A stretch of DNA of 17,617 nucleotides from positions 1-17,617 of the forward strand of contig JAGGTM010000042.1 of the NCBI GenBank assembly GCA_021163745.1, read 5' to 3'. Numbering within the stretch: the stretch's first letter is position 1; every line of letters starts with the position of its first letter. Source of the stretch: a bacterium (GTDB lineage Bacteria > Patescibacteriota > Minisyncoccia > Portnoybacterales > JAGGTM01). Shown here piece by piece: positions 1 through 7,644 of the stretch. The position numbers and the translations under genes were made by a program. Below the pieces are notes generated by a model. It did not search any database and had not been told where the DNA came from. It was given only the letters and a program-made list of their open reading frames with translations.

Positions 1-140
1 TTAGATATGGAGCATCTGTAGAAGATTCTATAGAAAAACTTCAATATGAACTTTACTACATTAAGCATCGTTCGTTCATTCTAGATCTAAGTATTATTTT
101 AAAAACCGTTAAAATTATTTTAAAAGGAGAAGGGAGATAA
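1..140 (+). CDS. C-terminal end of a polyprenyl-phosphate sugar-1-phosphate transferase (partial)
   Basis: Only the last 45 codons are inside the window, in the frame starting at base 3 and ending at TAA 138-140. The peptide contains RYGASVEDSIEKLQYELYYI followed by a KHRSFILDLSIILKTVKIIL-type stretch. This is the characteristic end of the bacterial sugar transferase family (WbaP/WcaJ/PglC-type phosphoglycosyl transferases), which attaches the first sugar phosphate to undecaprenyl phosphate at the cytoplasmic membrane and so initiates glycan repeat synthesis. The catalytic part lies off the left edge and cannot be checked. The flippase gene follows 20 bases later on the same strand, which fits an initiation/export pair. 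Recognition rests on the family's conserved C-terminal signature alone. Confidence 0.82.
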   Translation, partial: RYGASVEDSIEKLQYELYYIKHRSFILDLSIILKTVKIILKGEGR

Positions 141-160
141 TAAATAAACTCCGCAATTCC

Positions 161-1420
161 GTGGCAAATACAATCTCTTCAATTAAACAAAGAATTTATC
201 ATTTTCTCCGCAAATCTGAAGAATATACTAAAACTGATATGGTCTATTTAGTCAAAGGCGGCTCTTGGCTAACTTTAGGACAGATGGTTTCTGCTATCTG
301 TTCTTTTTTATTGGCCTTGGCTTTTGCTAACCTCTTACCCAAAGAAACTTATGGCATCTATAAATACGTTCTCTCAATGGCTAGTCTTTTGGCCATCTCC
401 ACTTTGCCCGGAATTGACACAGCAATCATCCAAGCTATCAGTCGAGGTTACGAAGGGTCTTTAATTAAAGGGTTAAAAACTAAAATCTGCTGGGGAATTT
501 TAGGAGGGTTGGCCTCTTTAGGGTTGGCTGGTTATTATTATTTTAATGGTAATACTACACTAACTATTTCTTTCTTGGTTATTGCCGCTTTTCTTCCTTT
601 AATGGATTCTTTTAATATATATAGGGCTGTTCTTAGTGGTAGAAAATTATTTAATATTCAAGTTAAATACTCTATCCTAATCCGCTTCTTCTCAGTCGCT
701 GCTTTAATAATTGCCCTTTTTCTGACTAAAAATTTATTTTTAATCCTTTTTATTTACTTTCTATCTTATACTTTATTCCGTTTTATTTTTCTAATAACAA
801 CTTTAAAGAAATTTTCTCTCAACACAAAAGAGGATCCACGGACTATTTCTTACGGCAAACATTTAACCATAATGGGAATAATCAATACTTTGGCTAATTA
901 CTTAGATAAAATTCTTATTTTTCATTATTTAGGAGCAGCCCAATTAGCTATTTACTCTTTTGCTGTTATTCCTCCAGAACAACTAAAAAGCTTTCTTAAA
1001 AATATCAGAACTTTGGCTTTGCCTAAATTATCAGTTAGACCTAAAGCAGAAATCAAGGCAACTATTTTTTCTAAAATGTTCAAATTCGCTTTATTTATTA
1101 CTGTTGGTACAGTTATCTATATCTTTCTGGCTCCAACTTTCTATCGCGTCCTCTTTCCTCAATATATCGAATCAATCCTTTACTCTCAAATACTTTCCAT
1201 TTCTTTAATTGCCGTTGTTGTTGCTTTACCTAACGTTGCTCTTCAAGCCAAAATCGCCAAAAAACAGCTATATCAATTGAATATTTGTACGTCTTTTATC
1301 CGAATAGGTCTGCTTTTTTTATTCATTCACATTTACGGATTATTAGGCATAATTTTAGCCCGCGTCATTGGCAGATTTATTAATTTAACCATCACTTGCT
1401 GGTTGGTTAAAAAAATCTAG
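161..1420 (+). CDS. Wzx-like oligosaccharide flippase (polysaccharide biosynthesis / MOP superfamily)
   Basis: The 419-residue protein is almost entirely hydrophobic, with about a dozen predicted membrane helices. The N-terminal core (around residues 27-75) has KGGSWLTLGQMVSAICSFLL and the TYGIYKYVLSMASLL pattern typical of COG2244/PST-type flippases, which move lipid-linked oligosaccharides across the inner membrane. Its length matches the family (400-500). The GTG at 161 is the called start. No clear Shine-Dalgarno precedes it: a GGAGAAGGGAG stretch lies about 25 bases upstream, inside the previous gene. An alternative start is the ATG at 239, which would begin right before the first helix. 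The gene follows the sugar transferase by 20 bases and ends with TAG just before an inverted repeat that separates it from the converging leftward block. It is the only flippase in the window, so it probably serves the whole cluster. Confidence 0.85.
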   Translation: MANTISSIKQRIYHFLRKSEEYTKTDMVYLVKGGSWLTLGQMVSAICSFLLALAFANLLPKETYGIYKYVLSMASLLAISTLPGIDTAIIQAISRGYEGSLIKGLKTKICWGILGGLASLGLAGYYYFNGNTTLTISFLVIAAFLPLMDSFNIYRAVLSGRKLFNIQVKYSILIRFFSVAALIIALFLTKNLFLILFIYFLSYTLFRFIFLITTLKKFSLNTKEDPRTISYGKHLTIMGIINTLANYLDKILIFHYLGAAQLAIYSFAVIPPEQLKSFLKNIRTLALPKLSVRPKAEIKATIFSKMFKFALFITVGTVIYIFLAPTFYRVLFPQYIESILYSQILSISLIAVVVALPNVALQAKIAKKQLYQLNICTSFIRIGLLFLFIHIYGLLGIILARVIGRFINLTITCWLVKKI

Positions 1421-1530
1421 TCTTTTTGTTAAAAAGCGTAGAGATTTATTACTCCCCGAATGGAGGTCGCTGAAGGCGACCGGAGTCGAAGGACTTAACT
1501 CAATTTAACTACTGCATTTTTTAACAAAGA
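1421..1530. repeat. Nested inverted repeat between convergent genes (REP/MITE-like, possible bidirectional terminator)
   Basis: An outer imperfect inverted repeat pairs 1421-1441 (TCTTTTTGTTAAAAAGCGTAG) with the complement of about 1509-1530. Inside it is a GC-rich hairpin: GGTCGC (1465-1470), loop TGAAG, GCGACC (1476-1481), flanked by the sequences CCCCGAATGGA and CGGAGTCGAAGGAC. The left arm by itself also folds (CTTTTT-GTT-AAAAAG, 1422-1436). GC content is clearly higher than in the surroundings. The position exactly between two converging genes fits termination from both sides, but no T-run follows the GC hairpin, so a classic intrinsic terminator is not proven. The short GC-rich palindrome looks like a dispersed genomic repeat; copies elsewhere cannot be seen from this window. 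Confidence 0.6.
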
Positions 1531-1556
1531 ACCAAAAATCTAAAATCAATTTATTT

Positions 1557-1994
1557 TTATTTCACTAACTCAACAAAAATTTTATTTCTCAGATGAAAAT
1601 TAATTAAATATATTTTCCTTTTTACCTTGCTCTGGCTAAAATTAAATTGCCTGAGTATTTTTTTTATTTCTCTGACCGAATAACGATGTTTATGGGTAGG
1701 GTCTTTTTGAAGCAATCTTTTTTTCGTCCAATCAGTATCAATTTTCAAAAACGCCCGGCTGTTTTTTTTAAGCACCCGATAAATCTCAGCAAAAAACTTT
1801 TCTGTTTCTTTAGGCGAAAAATGCTCCACTAAATGTGAAGAATATATCTCATCTACGCTATTATCCTTAAAAGGGAGGTTTAAAGCAGAAGCAATAATGT
1901 CGGCATCGCTATTGGGATCGATATCTATACCAATAAAACCTTCCCTTTTATTTTTGCCACAACCAATATCAAGTTTTGTGCTTTTGTTCTTCAT
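1557..1994 (-). CDS. Small class I SAM-dependent methyltransferase
   Basis: This is a 145-residue cytosolic protein. Motif I is KLDIGCG (residues 7-13), followed by the acidic GIDIDPN end of the second strand. Downstream are LPFKDNSVDEIYSSHLVEHF (motif IV region) and FFAEIYRVLKKNSRAFLKI, the usual layout of Methyltransf_11/COG4627-type enzymes. The C-terminal part is short (family members commonly have 150-250 residues), so the acceptor-recognition region is small but nothing indicates breakage. It is the last gene of the leftward block and lies 65 bases after the decayed methyltransferase. In a glycan cluster the acceptor is probably a sugar hydroxyl or a nucleotide sugar; that is inference. 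The ATG at 1994 has no convincing ribosome-binding site. Confidence 0.75.
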   Translation of the reverse strand: MKNKSTKLDIGCGKNKREGFIGIDIDPNSDADIIASALNLPFKDNSVDEIYSSHLVEHFSPKETEKFFAEIYRVLKKNSRAFLKIDTDWTKKRLLQKDPTHKHRYSVREIKKILRQFNFSQSKVKRKIYLINFHLRNKIFVELVK

Positions 1995-2059
1995 AATTAT
2001 TTTTTGAACTCGAGCAACGACACGCTGATGATTTCCTTTCTTGCCTTTCCTATTTATTT

Positions 2060-3020
2060 TTAACTATTAACTGAATTCGCTTTTTGAGCAACCACAAAAA
2101 CAAAATCTCCTCTTTTAAGAATTTTTACTAACAAAGCTAATACAAAACGTAAAGGCAACAAAAGATTTTTTCTGATAAAGAAAAACTTCTTTCTTAAACT
2201 ATTTTTTTATTATTTTTGCTATTAAGGCTATTATCAATTGGCTTTATATTTTTATAATCTTCTTTTATTTTTACAATTCCTAATTTAGTTAAACTGTCTT
2301 TAATACTTAAATTCCATTCGTCAAAATGCCTTATGGTAAGCTTTCTGATAAAAAAATCCTTTTTTCTAAATTTCTCTTATAGTTAGAGGGGAAAAATAAA
2401 AATAATGTTCAGAGTTAATTAAGGACCATCGTTCTTTCATTTTTTAGCAGAATAACTCTCAATATTAGGCAATTCTAATACCAAATAACCTTCTGGCTTC
2501 AAAAAATTTAAAACTTTATCTGGTCTTCTTAAATGTTCAATTACATGAAATAAAGTAACCATAGCAAACTGTCTGTCCGTCAAAAAATCCTCAATAAAAT
2601 TCTGTTCTATTGATAATCCCATATTTCTCCCATACTTCACCATTTCAGTATTCGGTTCTAGTCCTAATACCTTATAACCTTTATCTTTTAATATCTTTAA
2701 AAAGATTCCTTCGTGGCAACCAACATCAAGAATCTTCATGTGAGGTGTCAAATATTTTTTTTAATAATCTTAACCGCCCTTGACAATCTCTCTTCCTTTT
2801 TTATCTTTTCATAATCTAGTCTCTTTAAATAATCTTTTGTTTTGTAGTTTTGTTTGCCAACTTTACCCAAATCAGCCACAAAAACTAAGCCGCAAAGTTG
2901 GCATTTCTAAAGATAATTAAGTGAAAGATACTTTCTAAATTTCTTATAATTCTTATTACCGCAAATTATACATTCTATATCTTCTCTTTTTTGATTAAAT
3001 TTACTACTGCCTGATAAACT
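2060..3020 (-). pseudogene. Decayed zinc-ribbon class I methyltransferase (multiple frameshifts and stops)
   Basis: Read leftward, one ancestral gene can be reassembled across frames. It opens with a zinc-ribbon start (ECIICG ... KCQLCGLVF), is interrupted by TAG at 2907-2909, and continues to the poly-A run at 2755-2762 where the frame changes. The methyltransferase core follows (MKILDVGCHEG, then LFHVIEHLRRPDKVLNFLKP, LVLELPNIESYSAKK) and stops at TGA 2437-2439 after an A6 run. In another frame the family-typical RWSLINSEHYFYFSPLTIRE continues to TAG 2366-2368. A further shift in the 2350-2365 runs yields FFIRKLTIRHFDEWNLSIKD, and a last shift near 2202-2208 gives the typical ending LLVKILKRGDFVFVVAQK, stop at 2060-2062. 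This is the standard architecture of zinc-ribbon plus Methyltransf_23-like enzymes of glycan clusters. No ATG is visible between the GT9 stop and the first Cys motif, so the start is also uncertain. The central 104-residue ORF (2437-2751) is therefore a fragment, not a functional gene. Confidence 0.85.
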
Positions 3021-3023
3021 TAT

Positions 3024-4220
3024 TCAGTAGTTACTTCTCTTGGTAATTGATAGCAAACGAATTGCTGCATTAAAAACATCATTTATAGTAATACCCTCAA
3101 CACATTTTCGATGTCCGTATTTACAAACTCGTGCTGTTTTTATTACAAAAGAGCAAGGAAAGCAAGGTAAATCTTTATAGACAATCTCGCAGTTATCCCC
3201 TACTGGTGGTTGGTCATGAATACTACACGGTCCAAGTATATCTACCACCGGTACCTCCATAGCATTAGCCATATAAAGCGGTCCTGTGTCTACGCTAATA
3301 AATAGTTTTAGATATCTAAACAAAGCGGCTAATTCAATTAAATTAAGTTCTGAACTGGAATCAATGCTTTTATGTCTCATCTTGGATTGAACAAAAGAAA
3401 TATCTTTTTTGTCTTTTGGGCTTCCAACAAAAATGATTCTTGCCCCTACCTCCTCAATCAATCTATCGCTTAATTGAGCAAATTTTTCTTTGGGCCATTC
3501 TTTAAGTTTGTTGCCTGCGGTTACCGCTATTCCTATCAATAAACCATTAGGATTCAAATTATATTTTTTAAGAAACTGAGTTGCCTTTCTTTTTTCTTTT
3601 TGACTAATAAATATTTCTTTTCTTTGGTCAAATTTCTTTATACCAATAAATTTTAATAATCTTAAGTAATGTCTCAGGGCTAAATCATTTAGTTTGATTT
3701 CAGATTTATAATTGCCTACAAAGTTGAGTATTTTTGATGTTATAGTAGCGTATGAAGAAATAGTTATAACTCTATTGGGAATTATCGCTAAAAATGGAAT
3801 TACTTTTTCAATTACACCAGAAGTTAGAGTAAAGCTCCAGTTATACTTTTCTCGGTAAATTCTTACGATTAGTTTTAAAATCCCTATAGTCTTTATTCCT
3901 CTTTTTTTGTCTGGTAAAATAATTTTATCAATATATGGATTATTTTTCAAAAGTTGATATGAAGTTGTTCTTCTTCCGGAATCAGCCAGAAGAACTACTC
4001 CTAAATAACTTTCAGGAAAATTTTTCTTTATTTCCCGAAAAACGGGCGTAGCGCAAACCAAATCTCCTATTTTAACCGGGGGAATAATTAAAATACGTAA
4101 TTTTTTCTCGAAACTTCCTTTCAGGAAAGACCATAAATAAAGAGGCAGAGCCATCAAACAAGTGATAGATAACCAAAAAATATTCTTAATATAAAAAGTT
4201 AATTTTTTGCTAATTTTCAT
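3024..4220 (-). CDS. Family 9 glycosyltransferase (heptosyltransferase-like)
   Basis: The 398-residue protein has an N-terminal membrane helix (about residues 10-34) and then the GT9 fold. LRILIIPPVKIGDLVCATPV (about 41-60) is the characteristic opening of ADP-heptose:LPS heptosyltransferase-like enzymes, and FISVDTGPLYMANAMEVPVV (about 307-326) is the donor-binding signature of the second domain. The tail has Cys353, Cys356, Cys366 and Cys373 (numbered from 4220), a CxxC plus two Cys pattern often seen in this family. It transfers a sugar from a nucleotide donor at the inner membrane face; heptose is not proven. I place the start at ATG 4220 because it forms an ATGA overlap with the sulfotransferase stop (4217-4219); the longer frame beginning at 4250 has only a non-ATG start and overlaps more. 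The stop is TGA. Confidence 0.85.
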   Translation of the reverse strand: MKISKKLTFYIKNIFWLSITCLMALPLYLWSFLKGSFEKKLRILIIPPVKIGDLVCATPVFREIKKNFPESYLGVVLLADSGRRTTSYQLLKNNPYIDKIILPDKKRGIKTIGILKLIVRIYREKYNWSFTLTSGVIEKVIPFLAIIPNRVITISSYATITSKILNFVGNYKSEIKLNDLALRHYLRLLKFIGIKKFDQRKEIFISQKEKRKATQFLKKYNLNPNGLLIGIAVTAGNKLKEWPKEKFAQLSDRLIEEVGARIIFVGSPKDKKDISFVQSKMRHKSIDSSSELNLIELAALFRYLKLFISVDTGPLYMANAMEVPVVDILGPCSIHDQPPVGDNCEIVYKDLPCFPCSFVIKTARVCKYGHRKCVEGITINDVFNAAIRLLSITKRSNY

Positions 4221-5092
4221 TTTATTTTCTGATAATATAAATTTAGCCAACCGAAAAGAAGGTTAAAGATAATTTTATCTAAAAGAGGTAAGTTAGTTTT
4301 CCAGCCAGTATCTCCTTTAATTTGATTGTTTTTCTTTTTAGGAAATCTAACATTTATATTCCCGCCGGCTTGATGATGAACTTTTTTATGAAAATTTAAC
4401 ATTTCTGGTTCATAATTCAACTTTATTTCTGAAAGTATTCTTTTTATAGTCAGTTCCGGAGTCCTTGAAAAATCCTCGTACCGAACAAAAATATACTTAC
4501 AAGGATATCTTTTTTTAATTATTTCTATTTTTAAATTAATGGCTGCCCATTCCCACATAACAGAAAATAAACTTCTTTCTGGATGTGCCTTTTTATAAGA
4601 ATAAATTATCCCTCGTCCATCGCGAACCAAATGAAGTAAAATTATTTCTAATTTGTTACTTGAAAGAAGGGCTTCTGCCAAATGAGGATTTTTTGAGGAA
4701 TCAAAAATTATTTTTTCTCCAGAATAAAATAAAATATTTCTATAAATCTGCTCCTGCCGTTTTAGAAATTCTTCCAAATCAATAGGAATTCTTTCTTTTC
4801 CCTTACAATAAAAATATTTTTTTCTATCCAATAAAAAATCAATTTTGCTTCTGGTGATTCTTAAACTTGGTTGTTTCGGAATGTTAGCAAAAACATTCTG
4901 CCAAAATTTGCACTTAGCCAATTTTTGTCCGCAAGTACAGTAATGGTCTTTTTCTTTAAGAACAAAATACTGACAAAGTTCTCCTACGCCTACAATCTAA
5001 GAATGAGTATCAAAAATTAAATCCATTATTGTGCTTCCGGAGTGACCCTGTGCTACTAAAAAAATAATCGGAATTTTTTTATTTTCCTTCAT
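4217..5092 (-). pseudogene. PAPS-dependent sulfotransferase with internal amber codon
   Basis: A single frame from ATG 5092 to TGA 4217 spans 291 codons but carries TAG at 4997-4999 (codon 32). Before the stop is the 5'-phosphosulfate-binding loop, IIFLVAQGHSGSTIMDLIF (GHSGST at residues 16-21). After the stop comes IVGVGELCQYF, then CTCGQKLAKCKFW and the 3'-phosphate-binding region LHLVRDGRGIIYSYKK, then FVRYEDFSRTPELTIKRIL. This order is that of the P-loop sulfotransferase superfamily, which transfers sulfate from PAPS to a hydroxyl, here probably on a glycan. The family usually reads HSQIVG or HPQIVG at this point, so CAG to TAG is the simplest explanation. The remaining downstream ORF (start 4921) lacks the PAPS loop and should be inactive. 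It ends in an ATGA overlap with the GT9 gene and follows the APS kinase, which makes its cofactor. Suppressed readthrough is possible but unsupported. Confidence 0.88.
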
Positions 5093-5183
5093 TTTTGTTT
5101 TTTAATAAATTTTTAATATTATTACAAATATAAGAAGAGAAGGAATTCCTAATTTTCTCCTTTATGCTCAGAATAAAAAATAA

Positions 5184-5742
5184 TTACTTAATATATCCAT
5201 TTTTAATTAGATATTTAATAACTTTATTTACACTTTCTTTTGCTGTTTCTTTGTCTGTCTTTAATTCTAGTTCAGGGTTAACCGGCTTTTCATAGGGATC
5301 AGAAATGCCTGTAAAGTTTTTAATCTTTCCTAAGCGGGCTTTCTTATATAGCCCTTTTTTATCTCTTTTTTCACATACCTCCAAGGGCGCATTCACAAAA
5401 ACCTCAATAAAATTTCCGATTTTTCTTTTAATTTTCTCTCTTTTTTTTATATGGTGAAACAAAAGAAGCAATCACAATATTTCCTTTATCATTTAAATTT
5501 TTAGCTAAATCAGATACTATTTGTAAATTTCTATCTCTATCTTTTTTAGAAAATCCTAAATTTTTATTAATATATTTTCTGATTACATCTCCGTCTAATC
5601 TTGCCACAGAAAATCCTTTCTCTTTCAAAACCTCAAAAAGTTTATCTCCAATAGTAGTTTTTCCTGCGCAAGGAAGACCAGTTAACCAAATTACAAGACC
5701 ATTTTGTTTGGCCTTTTTCTTTTTTGAATTATTTGCGGTCAT
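5184..5742 (-). pseudogene. cysC: APS kinase split by a frameshift in a poly-A tract
   Basis: Two overlapping frames together make one adenylylsulfate kinase (ATP + APS to PAPS). The upstream frame (5742 to 5428) contains the P-loop GLPCAGKTT (residues 22-30), then ARLDGDVIRKYINKNLGFSK and DRDRNLQIVSDLAKNLNDKG, ending at IVIASFVSPYKKKREN. The downstream frame supplies the rest: KRKIGNFIEVFVNAPLEVCE, the GLYKKARLGKIKNFTGISDP stretch and YEKPVNPELEL. The join falls in an A8 run (T8 on the + strand, 5441-5448); with seven A residues the frame reads SPYKKREKIKRKIGNF and gives about 185 residues, the normal length. The call of the family is very secure; only the reading frame is broken. The gene precedes the sulfotransferase by about 90 bases, and no sulfate adenylyltransferase is in the window. 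Restoration by transcriptional slippage or phase variation at the A8 tract is conceivable. Confidence 0.92.
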
Positions 5743-5811
5743 TTTTTAAAAATCTTTCTTTATTTTTATATTCTTAATAGATTTTAAGCTTATATATTTA
5801 TTATCAATACT

Positions 5812-7545
5812 TCATTTCACTCTATATATTTTTATGCCATTTTTTTGATAAATTTCACTCAAAAATGGGTATCTATTAAGTTTCCAATTCGGTTGTTTAG
5901 CTGTATCCCAAATAATATATTTGATTTGGTATTTAGTAAAGATGTAAGGTAGCGACAAAGATAAAAATCGATTGTATTGGTTAACTAAATGATTAATTCT
6001 TCTGTCTGGTATTTTACCATAATCTCCAAATTTCTCTCTATAGTACATTCCGTAAATATAACTGGAAATTTTTTTTCGATCTTTAAAAAATGTTTCTGAT
6101 GCTTGTTTATCATCCAAGCCATCTAATCGATATTCTAAAAATAATACTTCTTCAAGATATTTATCAGATACAAGATAATTTTCAGCGAAACAAGAATGCA
6201 AAGCATTTAGTGATGTATAAGCAGAAATTAAATCAGAAATCTCGAAATTAGTAAAAATTTCTCCTTTTTCTGCAATGTTATTATTTAACCAATGAAGAAT
6301 CGGTCCATAACGCTGTTTTTCAATGAAATTAGATTTATGAAAATTATAAGAATTAAACTGGATTAAAAAACCGTTGCATAGATTCACCGTAAAGATTAAT
6401 CCGATAATGAGCCTGTACCAAAATTTCTGATTTGATACTTGCTTTATTTTTTGATTCAAATATTCAAAAATAATAATTATTAGAAAGATAATTAATAATG
6501 GTCTAAAGTAATACCAATGATAATGGCCCGGCTGCATTAGTCTTCCGGTAATAACTTGTTGATTAAGAACTACTAAAGGTGTTACAACAAGAGATAAACA
6601 AAAGCTATATCTTTTGTTCCGCTTTCGTGGAAAAAATAATAAGAAAATAATCAAAAGCACAGCTACAGTAACTCCTATTTGAGGGATATGTGTTTTTATT
6701 ATACCGAATCGAGAAGATACTTCTGAATATAATGGATGCTCAAAAACTTTTAATAAATTCAAAAAATAAGGAATGGCTATTATAAGACTGCTGAATCCTA
6801 TTAAAATGATGTTCTTGATATCAAACCATTTCTTTTGCCAAATCAGAACAAAAATTAAACAGCCAAGGAAAGTATAAAGAAATGTCCAAGTATAAGGATA
6901 AGTGTAAAAAGAAAGACCCAAAACGACACTACTCATTATGCCATATATCCATTGTTTTTTTTCTAAAAAAAGCCAGAAAAGCAATAAGAAGCCATAAAAG
7001 AAAAGTAGGTGAGTTTGAGGAGCTATTGGTCTTGCATAATCTAAAAAAGTATTCTTTATTTTATGATTAACGAATAAATCTGCAATGGTATGCAGACTAA
7101 AGAAATCGCTAGATAATAAAACCGTAGTTGAACAAATTAATCCGATTATTTTACTTTTAGTTAATTGATAGACTAAGGCGTAGATCAGCAGAAAAATTAA
7201 CATTGGAAAGAAAAACTTTCCTAATAAAATAGTATCTTTTGTATCTAAAAATAAAGATTTACCCAAACTAGCGACTATAATTTCTGACAAAGGAGGTTGA
7301 AGATAGGGTAGGTTCTTACCTTCGGTTGAATAAACATTTCCTAATGAGAAGTAACCATCTCGCACCTCTTGAACTCTACTCCAATAAGCAATCTCGGCAT
7401 CAGTTCCCATTAAATCAATTCCGCTATAAATATCTTTGTGGTCATAACGAAAATAAAATTGAGGAAAAGCTATTATTATCCCTGTCAAGATAGCAAAAAG
7501 AATAGCCCATCGATGGCTAAATACAGAGTGAATAAAATACTTCAT
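5812..7545 (-). CDS. Polytopic membrane protein, probable GT-C fold glycosyltransferase
   Basis: This 577-residue protein has a first membrane helix at about residues 12-30, then a periplasmic/extracytoplasmic loop with acidic residues (DLMGTDAEIAYWSRVQEVRD, about 44-63). Many further helices follow up to about residue 420, and then a soluble C-terminal domain of some 150 residues. An acidic first loop, multiple helices and a soluble tail are the layout of GT-C enzymes (GT39/PMT, ArnT and related), which use polyprenyl-phosphate sugars on the outer face of the membrane. No precise family signature was recognised, so donor, acceptor and even catalytic activity are inferred. It lies between the GT4 gene (99-base gap) and the APS kinase (69-base gap), inside the glycan block. 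The GT2 in this cluster could provide a polyprenyl-phosphate-linked donor. An alternative is a polymerase-like (Wzy) membrane protein. Confidence 0.6.
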   Translation of the reverse strand: MKYFIHSVFSHRWAILFAILTGIIIAFPQFYFRYDHKDIYSGIDLMGTDAEIAYWSRVQEVRDGYFSLGNVYSTEGKNLPYLQPPLSEIIVASLGKSLFLDTKDTILLGKFFFPMLIFLLIYALVYQLTKSKIIGLICSTTVLLSSDFFSLHTIADLFVNHKIKNTFLDYARPIAPQTHLLFFYGFLLLFWLFLEKKQWIYGIMSSVVLGLSFYTYPYTWTFLYTFLGCLIFVLIWQKKWFDIKNIILIGFSSLIIAIPYFLNLLKVFEHPLYSEVSSRFGIIKTHIPQIGVTVAVLLIIFLLFFPRKRNKRYSFCLSLVVTPLVVLNQQVITGRLMQPGHYHWYYFRPLLIIFLIIIIFEYLNQKIKQVSNQKFWYRLIIGLIFTVNLCNGFLIQFNSYNFHKSNFIEKQRYGPILHWLNNNIAEKGEIFTNFEISDLISAYTSLNALHSCFAENYLVSDKYLEEVLFLEYRLDGLDDKQASETFFKDRKKISSYIYGMYYREKFGDYGKIPDRRINHLVNQYNRFLSLSLPYIFTKYQIKYIIWDTAKQPNWKLNRYPFLSEIYQKNGIKIYRVK

Positions 7546-7644
7546 GTTTAAAAGATGTGTTTTATTTTCTTAATCAACTATGGAAATTAAATTACTATAT
7601 TCGAAATGAAACATAAGGTTCTAATCAATGCCAAATTCTAAGTT

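Noticed and set aside
2437..2751. Stand-alone 104-residue methyltransferase
   Set aside because: Both flanks continue the same family sequence in other frames, so it is a fragment of the 2060-3020 pseudogene.
3024..3026. TGA recoding (as in Gracilibacteria/SR1)
   Set aside because: TGA ends several convincing genes, including those with ATGA overlaps at 4217 and 16489, so TGA is a true stop here.
2060..5092. Three in-frame TAG codons (2366-2368, 2907-2909, 4997-4999) could mean TAG is recoded as glutamine
   Set aside because: Over ten long intact genes have no internal TAG, and the flippase ends naturally with TAG. The TAGs occur only in genes with other lesions or a linked broken partner, so mutation is simpler.
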